From Cellulophaga sp. F20128 (lineage in GTDB: Bacteria; Bacteroidota; Bacteroidia; Flavobacteriales; Flavobacteriaceae), in assembly GCF_023015805.1 (NCBI RefSeq), contig NZ_JALKBA010000018.1, positions 1-64,000 on the forward strand: a stretch of DNA of 64,000 bases, read 5' to 3'. This document shows positions 53,378 to 63,398 of the stretch, one piece after another. Both the position numbers and the translations under genes were made by a program. The notes beneath the pieces are model-generated. The model did not search any database. It saw nothing but the letters and a program-made list of their open reading frames with translations, and was not told the DNA's origin. How positions within the stretch are numbered: position 1 is the first letter of the stretch; each line of letters starts with the position of its first letter.

Positions 53378-54052
53378 TTAGTTTTCAGGAAAATGAGTTT
53401 GTACAAAATAGAACATAGTATGGCTATTTTCTAATACATGAATAACCCCTGTATTAGTCTCAATGCCTGATGTTTGACATACATTACGAATATCTATTTC
53501 CTCTTCTGGAGGAACTGTCCCTGGAGTATCTAAGCCAGCACCCCTAATATGGGTTAAAAACACATATTCTGGCCAGGTACTTACAATACCTGCATAGACA
53601 TCATCAACAGGAATTAAAGCAACTCCTACTTGGTTCCCCAATAAAGTTTGGAACACCTGGTTTTCTTCGGTTAAATCATCTCTATTTACTTTATTAGGAA
53701 TGATATACATCTGTAATGAATCACGTAATGTCTGAACTGGAATATCATCCATTGTCCACTCTACAAAAGCATTTTGAGCAATTGTATCTCCATACTTTTT
53801 TGTTATATAGTTTTTTATAGAAAAATCTGTCGGTGGAAAAAAAGTAACATCACCATTGATGGTTTCTTTTAATTCCGCCTTATCTATAAGTAACAACAAA
53901 GTATCAAAAACTGCATTAGTTTGTAAATACTCGTAGGTTGTCATATCTACTACTCCAGTTTCATGAACTCCCCCATCGATGAGGTAATCCTGTTTTTCAC
54001 ACCCAATAAAAATGGCTGTTACTACAACTATCAGAAGAATATATTTTTTCAT
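53378..54052 (-). CDS. FAS1 (fasciclin)-like lipoprotein
   Basis: A 224-residue lipoprotein (signal MKKYILLIVVVTAIFIGC, Cys18). The mature part matches one divergent FAS1 domain: TTYEYLQTNAVFDTLLLLID, then TFFPPTDFSIKNYI and the late GVIHVLENSHTMFYF. Single-FAS1 lipoproteins in SusCD loci are thought to be accessory surface proteins. It sits between SusD and the DUF5007-like gene. Confidence 0.78.
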   Translation of the reverse strand: MKKYILLIVVVTAIFIGCEKQDYLIDGGVHETGVVDMTTYEYLQTNAVFDTLLLLIDKAELKETINGDVTFFPPTDFSIKNYITKKYGDTIAQNAFVEWTMDDIPVQTLRDSLQMYIIPNKVNRDDLTEENQVFQTLLGNQVGVALIPVDDVYAGIVSTWPEYVFLTHIRGAGLDTPGTVPPEEEIDIRNVCQTSGIETNTGVIHVLENSHTMFYFVQTHFPEN

Positions 54053-54074
54053 TTGTTTTGTTTTTTTGTAAAAT

Positions 54075-55547
54075 TTAATACGTAATTGTTGCCCAAAATG
54101 GATTCTGTCTCAATAATGGATTATCTATAATATAGGTTGAAGGTACTGGCCAATAATAGCCTCTCTGTTCTTTACGAGCTGCCGTCATCCAACCAATATC
54201 TTCCCACTCATCCATACGAATTCTATCGAACATTTCATGACCTTCACCCATAAGTTCTCTTACGCGTTCTAAGAATATTTCATGTAACATTTCACTATCC
54301 GAACCTACATAAGGAGTGGCTTCGGCTCTTTCACGAATGGTATTTAACAATATTCTAGCTTCTCCATAACGCTCCAATTTTGCTAAGGCTTCTGCTCTGA
54401 GTAAAACTATTTCTGAAAGACGTATTAGCATAATGTTACTAATACCATGCGGCGTTTGAAACCTCGCTTCATCCTCATATATTACACTAGCATATTTTAA
54501 AGTAATTGGACGGTTCGTGTCCCAATAGGCATAAAAACGTTCTAATCTTAAATCGGTTTCTTCATACAATCCGTCAACCTCACTTTTAATAACATGTTTG
54601 GTGCTACCAGCCTCATTCATATTATTGATATATGGGTGATAAACCGTTCTATGTAACATACCACTGTTTGTATAAGACTCGCTTTGATCATAATCGATGT
54701 TCAATTCAAATATCCCTTCTGTAGAACGACCAACAAACATATTCACAACAGCCAATGAATCTGTGTAATTCACTAAAGAATACCCTGCTTTTGTAATTAC
54801 ATTATCCGCAGCTTTTTCAGATGCTAACGGCTCATCTAGCCAAAGGTATACATGTGCCATAAGCGCTTGTACAGATCCTTTATTTCCTTGTACTGCCCAT
54901 TTAGAACTACCCAAAGTTCCGTAATCTAAATAACCCTCGGCTATTTTTAAATCTATGATACATTGCTCCAAAACTTCTTTCTCTGGATTTTGTCCTACAT
55001 TGATGATAAACCCATCTTCTGTAATTGCATCGGTTACTTCAAGGGTTGGTGTAAGAACTAGTGGCACATCTCCCCATACCTTAACCATATAGAAATACGT
55101 ATAGGCTCTAAGGAAATACGCTTCCCCAAGTAACTTATTTTTGCCGTCTGTTCCACCGTCAAAAAGATCATCATCTAATTTTGCCCCTTCATGTAAAATA
55201 AGGTTACATTGTGCAATAACCTTATAAAAAGGTGCCCACTGCATTTCTCCCATACTTGAGTTTGGAAAACTAGTGGTGCCAAATTTCTCTTGATTGGTTA
55301 AGGTCTTGGTTCTCATATAATTTCCATTAATTTCTCCCCAAGTATGGAACCTGTTGCCTGTTAACATCGCTGTTCTCAGTAATGAATATGCACCAGCCAA
55401 GGTTTGATCAACCGAGCTTTCTGATGTCCAAAAAACATCTCCGTACGTTTCAGATATTGGCTCCATTTCTAACCAATCATTACAACTGGTAAATGTTAAG
55501 CCAACCAATACAAAAACTGCTATTAGTTTGGTTTTAAAATATTTCAT
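54075..55547 (-). CDS. SusD/RagB-family nutrient-binding lipoprotein
   Basis: A 490-residue surface lipoprotein (signal MKYFKTKLIAVFVLVGLTFTSC, Cys22). It has the SusD fold: an early TPR-rich part (AYFLRAYTYFYMVKVWGDVP) and the RagB-type C-terminal block ERVRELMGEGHEMFDRIRMD. It would capture the ligand at the surface and hand it to the SusC channel. The ATG at 55547 is chosen because it places the signal peptide first. It follows SusC by 26 bp. Confidence 0.93.
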   Translation of the reverse strand: MKYFKTKLIAVFVLVGLTFTSCNDWLEMEPISETYGDVFWTSESSVDQTLAGAYSLLRTAMLTGNRFHTWGEINGNYMRTKTLTNQEKFGTTSFPNSSMGEMQWAPFYKVIAQCNLILHEGAKLDDDLFDGGTDGKNKLLGEAYFLRAYTYFYMVKVWGDVPLVLTPTLEVTDAITEDGFIINVGQNPEKEVLEQCIIDLKIAEGYLDYGTLGSSKWAVQGNKGSVQALMAHVYLWLDEPLASEKAADNVITKAGYSLVNYTDSLAVVNMFVGRSTEGIFELNIDYDQSESYTNSGMLHRTVYHPYINNMNEAGSTKHVIKSEVDGLYEETDLRLERFYAYWDTNRPITLKYASVIYEDEARFQTPHGISNIMLIRLSEIVLLRAEALAKLERYGEARILLNTIRERAEATPYVGSDSEMLHEIFLERVRELMGEGHEMFDRIRMDEWEDIGWMTAARKEQRGYYWPVPSTYIIDNPLLRQNPFWATITY

Positions 55548-55573
55548 ATCTATATTTTTTAATAAGTTTAACA

Positions 55574-58500
55574 TTAAAATTTAACATTCATTCCAAAAGT
55601 AACTTTACGTGGTAAAGCATAACCAGATCCTATATCATAACCCGCTACATTTACACGTTCTGCATCAGGACCTGTAAATTTTTGAAAAATTGCAACATTG
55701 TTCATCATACTATACAAACGCAAGGCTTTAAATCCTAATTTTTTAAGCTTTGCTCCTTTAAAGTTATAACTTAACGTAATACTCCCAATTTTTAGATAAG
55801 ATCCATCTTCTAACCAAATAGACTGCTGTGTTCTGTTGTTAAGATAATTATTCCCTCCTGGATCTAATGTCGCTATGTCTGCAACATCTCCTGGTTGTCT
55901 CCAATAATTTAAATTACTCAATACTGGCGTATTAAAATTTGCCCAAGTATCTGGCACAACATTTTGCCTATCCTTACTAATTGACCATAAACTTGTCACC
56001 AATGTTTGGTTGTATATAGTTCTTCCTGATACAAAACTAGAAATTACACGAAGGTTCCAATTTTTATAACTAAACGTATTTGTAAATCCACCTGTGTACT
56101 TAGGATTAGGATCTGCATTTGGAATAACGATATGGTCATCTCCAAATTCAATAATGTGATCACCATCTACATCTACATAACCGTAACTACCTACCTTAGT
56201 TACCCCATTAAATTGAATAGGTAATAAACCTCCAGTATAAGGATCAATTGGAATATCATCTACTGTACTGTACACTTCTCCCGTATTTTGAAGGAAATAA
56301 TAGGAGTTTAAAGGCATACCAACAGTTAAACTTCTAACGCCAGATACCCAGTCACGACCACCATTTGGCAATGCCGTAATTTGATTTTCATTATGTGCAA
56401 CGTTAAAACCTATTTGCCACTGAAAATCATGCTTAGGATCAAATAAATACGCATTTAAAGAAAGTTCCCAACCGTAGTTTCTAACCCCTGCAATATTTGC
56501 TTGTGAATTTGCATATCCTGTTTCAATTGGGAAATCAACATCAAATAACAAATCTCTTGTTTCCCTGTTGTAAATTTCAGGAGTGATGAAAATTCTACGA
56601 TTAAATAATTCTAAATCCATAGCCAAGTTCCATTGTACTGAACGTTCCCATGAAAGATCTTCGTTGGCAATTTTGCTATAGTTAGGATTTACAACCGTTG
56701 TTCCATTATAAGTAGATACAGGTCTGTTACCTGCTGGAAGATAAAAACCACCCCCAGAATTGTAGGTATTAAAGCGCAGATAATCATTAGAAAACTGCGA
56801 ACCATTTACACCATAACTACCATATAATTTACCAAAACTGATCCAAGGCATCTTTTCTTTGATAAACGATTCTTCTGAAAAAACCCAACCTGCTGAGATT
56901 GCAGGAAAATATCCCCATCTTGTATTTTTACCAAAACGAGAAGAACCATCTGTTCTAAAGTTAAAATCAACTAAGTATTTATCTTTCAATTTATACCCTA
57001 AACGATACCACAATGAAGCCATCCCATTTTCAGAAAAACTTGTACCACCAAAAATATCTTCTTGATCTATACCGGTAACCGTTTGGATATTGTCACTAGC
57101 AGCACCTTTACCACCTACTCTTGAGTATTCATTTTGGTTGTAATTAATTGAGGTACCCAATAAGGCATTTACCTTATGTATATCCAAAAATGTTTTTGAA
57201 TACGACAAATAATTATCTAAGTTAAAGTTTTTAGTACCAGACCACGTGTAATCAGCATAAGTTAAACCATCTGAATTTAAGGTAGACGGTGAAAAGTAAT
57301 CCTTTTTAGTTGTATTTGTTGAAACCGCTACTAGGTTATTAAAATACAAGCCATTCGCAATTTTATATCGTAAGGTATTGCTAAATTGCATGGAGAAATT
57401 AATATTCACATTTCTAATATCTTCATACTCACCCAACAATGCTTTTTTCTCATCTGGTGTAATATACAATAAGGATGTATTCATTTGTAATGGGTTAATA
57501 GGGAACGTTCCAGAAGCAGCGTTGGTATTCCCTAATCCTGTTTGTCTATCTACATAACCCAAACGAACTACTGTTTGGTTGTCTAATTTATCACTAAGCT
57601 TTACACCTAAGTTTAAAGTAGCCGAAATACGTTCAAAACCCGTACCTACAACAATACCTTCTTCATTGTAATACCCAATACCTAGTCTGTAGTTTGTAGT
57701 TTCCGTTCCACCAGATACGCCAAAATCATAATTCTGAACAACAGCTGGCTTGTAAAAAAGCCCTTGGTAGTTTACATTATTATTAAACATTGGGTTTAAA
57801 CTATCTGAAAGAATCATAGGAACGTTATTCTTTATTCTATCGTAATCCCAATAGTTATTAATTCCGTCCCATTTGGCAGCACTTTCAGCCCTTCCTACCT
57901 CAACATCAATTAAATCAGGCGTATTAGAAACCCCTACATAAGAATTAAAGGTAAAAACTGGTTCTCCAGTTTTTCCACGCTTCGTTTTAATAATCACCAC
58001 TCCATTTGCTCCCCTTGAACCATAAATTGCAGCTGCAGAAGCATCCTTTAAAATATCTATAGACTCAATGTCATTAGGGTTAAGTGACGCAAGAAAGTTT
58101 GTATTTGTAGCATCAAAACCCGCTAAATCTTCAAGGGTTGTAGGCACTCCATCTACTACATACAATGGATTAGAAAAACCAGTACCACCAGCACTAAGTT
58201 CACCGTCTAAACTGGTAGAGATGTTGGTATTACCACGAATTACAAAAACATTTTTTACTCCAGGCTCCCCTGATAAAGATTGTACGTTTACACCGGCAAG
58301 TTTTCCTTGTAAAACATCTTCAAAAGTTGTTGCTGGGAAATTTTCGATGTCTGCCGCCTTAACACTTACTACTGAAGCCGTTGCATCTCTTCGCTTAATC
58401 TCCTCATAACCAACAACTACAACCTCATCCATTTTAACGACATCCTCTTCTAATTGAACATCAAGAACATTATTGTCTGTGATTAACACCTCTTTGGTGA

Positions 58501-58834
58501 CCATACCTACATATGAAAACACCAAAGTGTCATATTGTCCTGGCACATTAATAGAATATGTTCCATCAAAAGAAGAACTAACTCCCATTGCAACTCCTTT
58601 AACAGATACTGTAACACCCAACATTGGTAAACCCTCATTGTCTGTTATACTTCCCGTAATAGTTCTGTCTTGCTGAAACATATCTTCATAAGCTGTAGAC
58701 ATATCAGATGCCAATGCAGTGGACATTCCCAAGAGCGAAAAAACGAGGAACACATGAATGCTAAAAATTTTCTTGTTTCTTAGCAGATGCAAAAGCAATA
58801 ATTGTATTTGCCGTGGTTTTTTTTTCATAATCAT
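55574..58834 (-). CDS. SusC/RagA-family TonB-linked outer-membrane transporter
   Basis: A 1086-residue protein. After a signal region (hydrophobic to about residue 42) comes a carboxypeptidase-D-like domain (TITGSITDNEGLPMLGVTVS), then the plug with the SusC-type motif VVVVGYEEIKRRDATASVVS and the later DASAAAIYGSRGANGVVIIK. A long beta-barrel follows, ending with the terminal aromatic PRKVTFGMNVKF. TonB-dependent import of the locus ligand is expected. First gene of the SusC-SusD-FAS1-DUF5007-like operon. Confidence 0.95.
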   Translation of the reverse strand: MIMKKKPRQIQLLLLHLLRNKKIFSIHVFLVFSLLGMSTALASDMSTAYEDMFQQDRTITGSITDNEGLPMLGVTVSVKGVAMGVSSSFDGTYSINVPGQYDTLVFSYVGMVTKEVLITDNNVLDVQLEEDVVKMDEVVVVGYEEIKRRDATASVVSVKAADIENFPATTFEDVLQGKLAGVNVQSLSGEPGVKNVFVIRGNTNISTSLDGELSAGGTGFSNPLYVVDGVPTTLEDLAGFDATNTNFLASLNPNDIESIDILKDASAAAIYGSRGANGVVIIKTKRGKTGEPVFTFNSYVGVSNTPDLIDVEVGRAESAAKWDGINNYWDYDRIKNNVPMILSDSLNPMFNNNVNYQGLFYKPAVVQNYDFGVSGGTETTNYRLGIGYYNEEGIVVGTGFERISATLNLGVKLSDKLDNQTVVRLGYVDRQTGLGNTNAASGTFPINPLQMNTSLLYITPDEKKALLGEYEDIRNVNINFSMQFSNTLRYKIANGLYFNNLVAVSTNTTKKDYFSPSTLNSDGLTYADYTWSGTKNFNLDNYLSYSKTFLDIHKVNALLGTSINYNQNEYSRVGGKGAASDNIQTVTGIDQEDIFGGTSFSENGMASLWYRLGYKLKDKYLVDFNFRTDGSSRFGKNTRWGYFPAISAGWVFSEESFIKEKMPWISFGKLYGSYGVNGSQFSNDYLRFNTYNSGGGFYLPAGNRPVSTYNGTTVVNPNYSKIANEDLSWERSVQWNLAMDLELFNRRIFITPEIYNRETRDLLFDVDFPIETGYANSQANIAGVRNYGWELSLNAYLFDPKHDFQWQIGFNVAHNENQITALPNGGRDWVSGVRSLTVGMPLNSYYFLQNTGEVYSTVDDIPIDPYTGGLLPIQFNGVTKVGSYGYVDVDGDHIIEFGDDHIVIPNADPNPKYTGGFTNTFSYKNWNLRVISSFVSGRTIYNQTLVTSLWSISKDRQNVVPDTWANFNTPVLSNLNYWRQPGDVADIATLDPGGNNYLNNRTQQSIWLEDGSYLKIGSITLSYNFKGAKLKKLGFKALRLYSMMNNVAIFQKFTGPDAERVNVAGYDIGSGYALPRKVTFGMNVKF

Positions 58835-59359
58835 ACTTTTAATTAATTGGTTATTAGCTCATCTTTTTTATGGAAAAAAGAATATAATATTCATCATAAA
58901 CACGAAACGCATTTACTTATTTGACAATATTATGTTAAAACAATTAACACTTGAACCAATAAATTAACAGATGACTGTACTATTTTGACAAAAGTTTGGA
59001 TTGCAACCCAAACAAAAGCTTTTTACCCAAGTATCACATACACAAGAAAGCTTATTGAGGTAAAAAAGGATGGTAATGTACTTACAAAATACCTCGTATT
59101 TAAAAGGATTATAGACTTTTAGCGGAAGATAATTACCTTAAATTAGAATAGAATATTCGCCCAATGAACTCAATAAAAAAATCGGTTCCTTTTATAAAGG
59201 GAACCGATTTTTTTATATCCTATTTTACAGGTTGTGCACTGCCTTTAATGAATTTGGATGAATTCATTAATGTCCTCGCACCCAACTTACAATCTAAGTT
59301 TCAAAAGTTATACCAAAAAACAAAAGAATTTCGTTGTAGTTACCAAATCCTCGATATAG
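58835..59359. other. 525-bp gap between SusC and the S1/P1 nuclease
   Basis: The part next to SusC (58835-59174) must hold the promoter of the SusCD operon, but no TTG/TAnnTTTG pair was recognisable. A strong hairpin lies at 59175-59214. The stretch from 59215 to 59359 shows nothing beyond the transcript end of the nuclease. A 74-codon frame at 59164-59388 runs through the hairpin and is not credible. Confidence 0.5.
59175..59214. terminator. Strong terminator downstream of the S1/P1 nuclease
   Basis: AAAATCGGTTCC (about 59178-59189) pairs with GGAACCGATTTT (59200-59211), flanked by A- and T-runs on both sides. On the minus strand it lies 146 bp past the nuclease stop. Confidence 0.78.
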
Positions 59360-60133
59360 TTAAGCAAAAATGTCATTTAACACCTTAGCTAGGCGCAAGC
59401 CTCCTTTAAGTAACTGATTGCGAACGGTATCCATATACTTATAACTATAATTGTACCCTAGTTTTTCTCCTACTTCTACAGAGGTATAGATTTCATTGGC
59501 TAAATCTTGGGATTCTTCAATCCATTCGTATATTGAACCTGCTATTATTCTTTTCTTTTCATTCTTGTCTAATTTAGGCAAGGCGTTAGCCAATTCCGTA
59601 TAACTCATGGCATATGAATTAATCATATCACTATCCCAAACTCGGTGTAAATTAGTGCCTTCTCCAAACCAACGGACCTGAATATCGTTTCCACCTTTAT
59701 CTTCTCCCTGTCCGGCGTGCATGGGCTGATGTAAATCTCCCATAAAGTGTACCAATAGTTTTAAGTAAAATGCTTTATCCTCTTTGGAGGTATTCTTATC
59801 CTTTAATGCTTTTACGCTTGTTTCTACGGCCACTATTAAATCACCATCTGGAGAAGGCGGTATATCTTTATACTTTGTATTTGGTGGGAAATTAACGTAA
59901 TGCCAAGAAAAATACTCATTAAAGGCCTTATCTGCTTTTATCTCATCCGCATAATTTGATACAAATGCAAGGTCATGCCCATCAAGCAATTCTTTTATTG
60001 CTTTTTTCGCTTTTCTTGTTAATTGGTTCTGAGCAACTTCACCCACAGTTCTATGCCCTGTTTTTGCCCAAACTATTTCATTTGCAAAAGAAACCTGAAC
60101 AGTTAAAAAAAGTAGAACTATTATATTTTTCAT
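59360..60133 (-). CDS. S1/P1-type zinc nuclease
   Basis: A 257-residue exported nuclease of the S1/P1 family, which cuts single-stranded DNA and RNA. The signal peptide is followed by WAKTGHRTVGEVAQ, with the tryptophan and histidine that bind the zinc cluster. Further ligands are in SWHYVNFP, HFMGDLHQPMHAG and NLHRVWDSDMI. The mature protein should start at the tryptophan (Trp22), but a typical signal cut (after SFA) would leave four residues before it. It is probably a scavenger of phosphate or nucleotides. Confidence 0.92.
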   Translation of the reverse strand: MKNIIVLLFLTVQVSFANEIVWAKTGHRTVGEVAQNQLTRKAKKAIKELLDGHDLAFVSNYADEIKADKAFNEYFSWHYVNFPPNTKYKDIPPSPDGDLIVAVETSVKALKDKNTSKEDKAFYLKLLVHFMGDLHQPMHAGQGEDKGGNDIQVRWFGEGTNLHRVWDSDMINSYAMSYTELANALPKLDKNEKKRIIAGSIYEWIEESQDLANEIYTSVEVGEKLGYNYSYKYMDTVRNQLLKGGLRLAKVLNDIFA

Positions 60134-60149
60134 CGATTTTGTTTTTTCC

Positions 60150-60157
60150 CAAAAATA
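60150..60157 (-). promoter_or_regulatory. Putative -7 element of the nuclease gene
   Basis: Minus strand TATTTTTG matches TAnnTTTG, 16 bp before the nuclease ATG. No -33 TTG stands at a fitting distance. Confidence 0.4.
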
Positions 60158-60238
60158 GAAAATTGATTCTTAAACTCTTGTTATTTTTTAGCTGGTTTTA
60201 AATTTTTAACTTATCCTTATATATAAAAACATACTATT

Positions 60239-62485
60239 TTGATTTTAAAGAAAATTAACAACCCTATTTTACGATATATCCTACTGTTTATAATTGCTTC
60301 AGTAAGCCTATTTTTTTTATTTATAATCAGTATATATGCAGGGCTATGGGGCAAACTGCCTAGTAAAAAAGAACTGTCTTCACTAAAATACCAACAAGCA
60401 TCTGAAGTATATTCTGCAGACAGTGTGCTCATTGGCAAATATTACTTACTGGACAGGCAACCTATTGATTATGCTGATTTTCCAAAATACTTACCGGAAG
60501 CCCTAGTTGCTATTGAAGACGAACGCTATTACCAACACAATGGTATCGATTACAAAAGTATGCTTAGAGTTGCATTTAAGAGTATCCTACTGCAAGACAA
60601 ATCTTCCGGAGGAGGTAGCACTATAAGTCAGCAATTGGCAAAAAACTTATACCCAAGAATAAAACATGGCAACTTGCATTTAGCCGTTTCCAAGGTAAAA
60701 GAAATGTTTATTGCCAAAAGGTTGGAAGCTATTTATGAAAAAGAGGAAATTTTATCGCATTATTTAAATCAAGTATCCTTCGGAGATAATACACACGGTA
60801 TTGAAAGTGCTTCTTTAAAATTTTTCAACAAACACACCAAAGACTTAACTATACCGGAGGCAGCAACCTTAGTAGGAATGTTAAAAGCAACGTACAGCTA
60901 TAACCCAAGGTTACATCCAGAAAAAAGCAGAGGCAGAAGAAACTTGGTCTTACAGTCTATGTACACCAATGCGTATATCGATGAGAAACTAAAAGACAGT
61001 CTTGCTAAAACCCCACTAGAATTAGACTATAGAGATTTTAATTATAATGATGGTGTTGCACCTTATTTTAGGGAAGAAGTTAGAAAACAATTGCTGCAAT
61101 GGGTTAAAGAAAAAAACAAGGAAGATGAAGCTTACAATATTTATACTTCCGGATTAAAAATTTATACGACGCTAGATTATAAAATGCAAGTTTTGGCAGA
61201 AGAAGCAATGCAAGAACACATGAAAGGCTTGCAAGCTAGTTTTGAAAAAAGTCATGGCAAAAATGCACCTTGGCTTACCAATAAAAAATTGATATTAAAA
61301 GTAATAAAGCAAACGGCTGCCTATAAAAACTTCAAAAAACAAAACCTCACTGAATCTCAAATTATGGATTCTCTTCACCTAAAAAAAACGATGGTTTTTG
61401 ACAATTGGGGTAAGAAAACAACGGTACAAGCAAGTAGTATGGATAGTGTTGCCTATTATATGAAAATCTTAAATATAGGTTCTCTAGCTCTTAACCCTGA
61501 AACAGGAGCAGTAAAGGTTTGGATTGGTGGCATCGACTTTAAACACTTTAAGTATGATCATATTTCGCAAAGCAAAAGGCAAGTTGGCTCCACTTTTAAA
61601 CCAATTGTATACACCACAGCCTTAGAACAAGGTGTTGCCCCTTGTACTTATTTTTCTGCCGACGAGGTAGCATACAAAAACCTAGAAAAATGGAGTCCGT
61701 CTAATTCTGGAAAAAAAGACGAAACCTATCTCAATTATTCTATGGAAGAGGCGCTCAGCAATTCTGTCAATACAGTTGCAGTAAAGGTGCTAGAGAAAGC
61801 GGGCATCTCAAATACGATTGCACAAGCTAAAAAAATGGGAATTTCATCTACATTACCTAATTTACCATCCTTGGCATTAGGAGCAACCGAAATTAAAATA
61901 AGTGAATTAGCAACCGCTTATACGAGCTATGTCAATAATGGTAAATATGCCACACCTCAACTCATAAAAAGAATAACCAATAATAAGGATTCTATCCTCG
62001 ATAAATTTACCCCAAAAATTGGTCAAAATTCGGCTTTTTCACCAGAAACAAATATGATAATGTTAGAAATGATGAAAGCCACTATTAACTCTGGCACAGC
62101 ATCAAGAATACGTACTACTTACAAACTCAACAATGATATCGCTGGAAAAACAGGAACCACACAAAACAATAAAGATGCTTGGTTTGTTGGCATAACACCC
62201 AAACTAGTTAGTGTTACTTGGGTTGGTTTAGACAATCATGAAATTGGTTTTAAAAACACAAGTATTGGTCAAGGTGCAAATGCAGCCTTACCTGCCTTTG
62301 CTTTATTGTTACAAAAGATGAATAAAGACAGTGACTTTAACTATATCACCAAGGCAAAATTTAAAGAACCTACAGCTGCTGTTTTAAATGCTTTAGACTG
62401 TAACCCTATCAAAAAAGATGGTTTTTTTAAACGCCTTTTTAAAAATCCGAACAAAACAAAAGTAAAAGAATTTAAGAATAATTGA
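60239..62485 (+). CDS. Penicillin-binding protein 1A (transglycosylase/transpeptidase)
   Basis: A 748-residue class A PBP. One N-terminal membrane helix (about residues 11-35) is followed by the glycosyltransferase domain with EDERYYQHNG (catalytic Glu93) and GGGSTISQQLAKN. The transpeptidase domain has SxxK at Ser451-Lys454 (GSTFKPIVY), SxN at 509-511 (SVN) and KTG at 637-639. Both activities are therefore intact. The start is TTG at 60239; the membrane helix begins straight after, so a later start is not possible. It is divergent from the nuclease gene. Confidence 0.94.
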   Translation: MILKKINNPILRYILLFIIASVSLFFLFIISIYAGLWGKLPSKKELSSLKYQQASEVYSADSVLIGKYYLLDRQPIDYADFPKYLPEALVAIEDERYYQHNGIDYKSMLRVAFKSILLQDKSSGGGSTISQQLAKNLYPRIKHGNLHLAVSKVKEMFIAKRLEAIYEKEEILSHYLNQVSFGDNTHGIESASLKFFNKHTKDLTIPEAATLVGMLKATYSYNPRLHPEKSRGRRNLVLQSMYTNAYIDEKLKDSLAKTPLELDYRDFNYNDGVAPYFREEVRKQLLQWVKEKNKEDEAYNIYTSGLKIYTTLDYKMQVLAEEAMQEHMKGLQASFEKSHGKNAPWLTNKKLILKVIKQTAAYKNFKKQNLTESQIMDSLHLKKTMVFDNWGKKTTVQASSMDSVAYYMKILNIGSLALNPETGAVKVWIGGIDFKHFKYDHISQSKRQVGSTFKPIVYTTALEQGVAPCTYFSADEVAYKNLEKWSPSNSGKKDETYLNYSMEEALSNSVNTVAVKVLEKAGISNTIAQAKKMGISSTLPNLPSLALGATEIKISELATAYTSYVNNGKYATPQLIKRITNNKDSILDKFTPKIGQNSAFSPETNMIMLEMMKATINSGTASRIRTTYKLNNDIAGKTGTTQNNKDAWFVGITPKLVSVTWVGLDNHEIGFKNTSIGQGANAALPAFALLLQKMNKDSDFNYITKAKFKEPTAAVLNALDCNPIKKDGFFKRLFKNPNKTKVKEFKNN

Positions 62486-62505
62486 TTTTTTTTAATATAT
62501 TTATG

Positions 62506-62525
62506 ATATCATTTTAATATCATTT
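62506..62525. repeat. Two 9-bp direct repeats 11 bp apart upstream of the SPFH gene
   Basis: ATATCATTT occurs at 62506-62514 and 62517-62525, one DNA turn apart, 12 bp before the ATG at 62538. Such spacing is common for protein-binding sites; the AT-rich context makes chance possible. Confidence 0.4.
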
Positions 62526-62537
62526 AAAATAAACATC

Positions 62538-63398
62538 ATGAAAAACGAAAAAACTACAAGCCCCATAAATGGGTATCTTATTCTACTCCTCTTTTTTATA
62601 TTGGTAGTTCCTAGTGTATATATGCTAATTACGGCAGAAAACCCCGTATATCTAATCGGAATAATTATTGCGATATTATTACTACCAGGTTTTGTTTTGG
62701 TGAACCCCAATAGTTCTAGGGTTTTATTATTATTTGGTAAGTATGTGGGCACAATTAAAAAAAATGGTTTGTTTTGGGTAATTCCATTTTATTCGAAAAA
62801 GAAAATATCATTACGCGCTAGTAATTTTGACAGTGAACGCCTTAAGGTAAACGATAAGCTGGGCAACCCAATTATGATCAGCACCATTCTCGTCTGGCGT
62901 GTTACAGACACCTACAAAGCTGCATTTGACGTAGATGATTATCAAAATTTTGTTAGAGTGCAAACTGATGCTGCTGTTCGTAAATTAGCAAGTATGTATC
63001 CGTATGATAATTTTGCTGACGAGGGTCATACTGAGGATATAACCTTACGGTCTAGTGTAAACGAGGTTAGTGATGCCTTAGAAAAAGAAGTACAAGAAAG
63101 ATTATCTATGGCCGGTATTGAAGTATTAGAGGCTAGAATTGGATATTTGGCCTATGCCCAAGAAATTGCCAATGCCATGCTAAAAAGACAACAAGCTACT
63201 GCTATTGTTGCTGCCAGACATAAAATTGTTGAAGGAGCTGTAAGCATGGTAGAAATGGCTTTAAAAGAATTAAGCAAAAATAAAATAGTAGATCTAGACG
63301 AAGAACGCAAAGCTGCTATGGTAAGCAATCTTATGGTTGTATTGTGTTCTGACAAAGATGCATCACCTATTGTAAACGCAGGCACTTTAAATCATTAA
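62538..63398 (+). CDS. SPFH (stomatin/prohibitin/flotillin) domain membrane protein
   Basis: A 286-residue protein with two N-terminal membrane helices (about residues 12-31 and 38-55) and an SPFH domain. The domain begins VNPNSSRVLLLFGKYVGTIK and includes NPIMISTILVWRVTDTYKA and a helical part with YAQEIANAMLKRQQATAI. SPFH proteins form oligomeric membrane assemblies. Two small genes follow without gap or with overlap, so an SPFH / PH-like / DUF4177 operon is likely. Confidence 0.88.
   Translation: MKNEKTTSPINGYLILLLFFILVVPSVYMLITAENPVYLIGIIIAILLLPGFVLVNPNSSRVLLLFGKYVGTIKKNGLFWVIPFYSKKKISLRASNFDSERLKVNDKLGNPIMISTILVWRVTDTYKAAFDVDDYQNFVRVQTDAAVRKLASMYPYDNFADEGHTEDITLRSSVNEVSDALEKEVQERLSMAGIEVLEARIGYLAYAQEIANAMLKRQQATAIVAARHKIVEGAVSMVEMALKELSKNKIVDLDEERKAAMVSNLMVVLCSDKDASPIVNAGTLNH

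Noticed and set aside
59164-59388. A 74-codon plus-strand frame between SusC and the nuclease
   Set aside because: It runs through a strong terminator hairpin and into the 3' end of the nuclease on the other strand, with no domain or signal.
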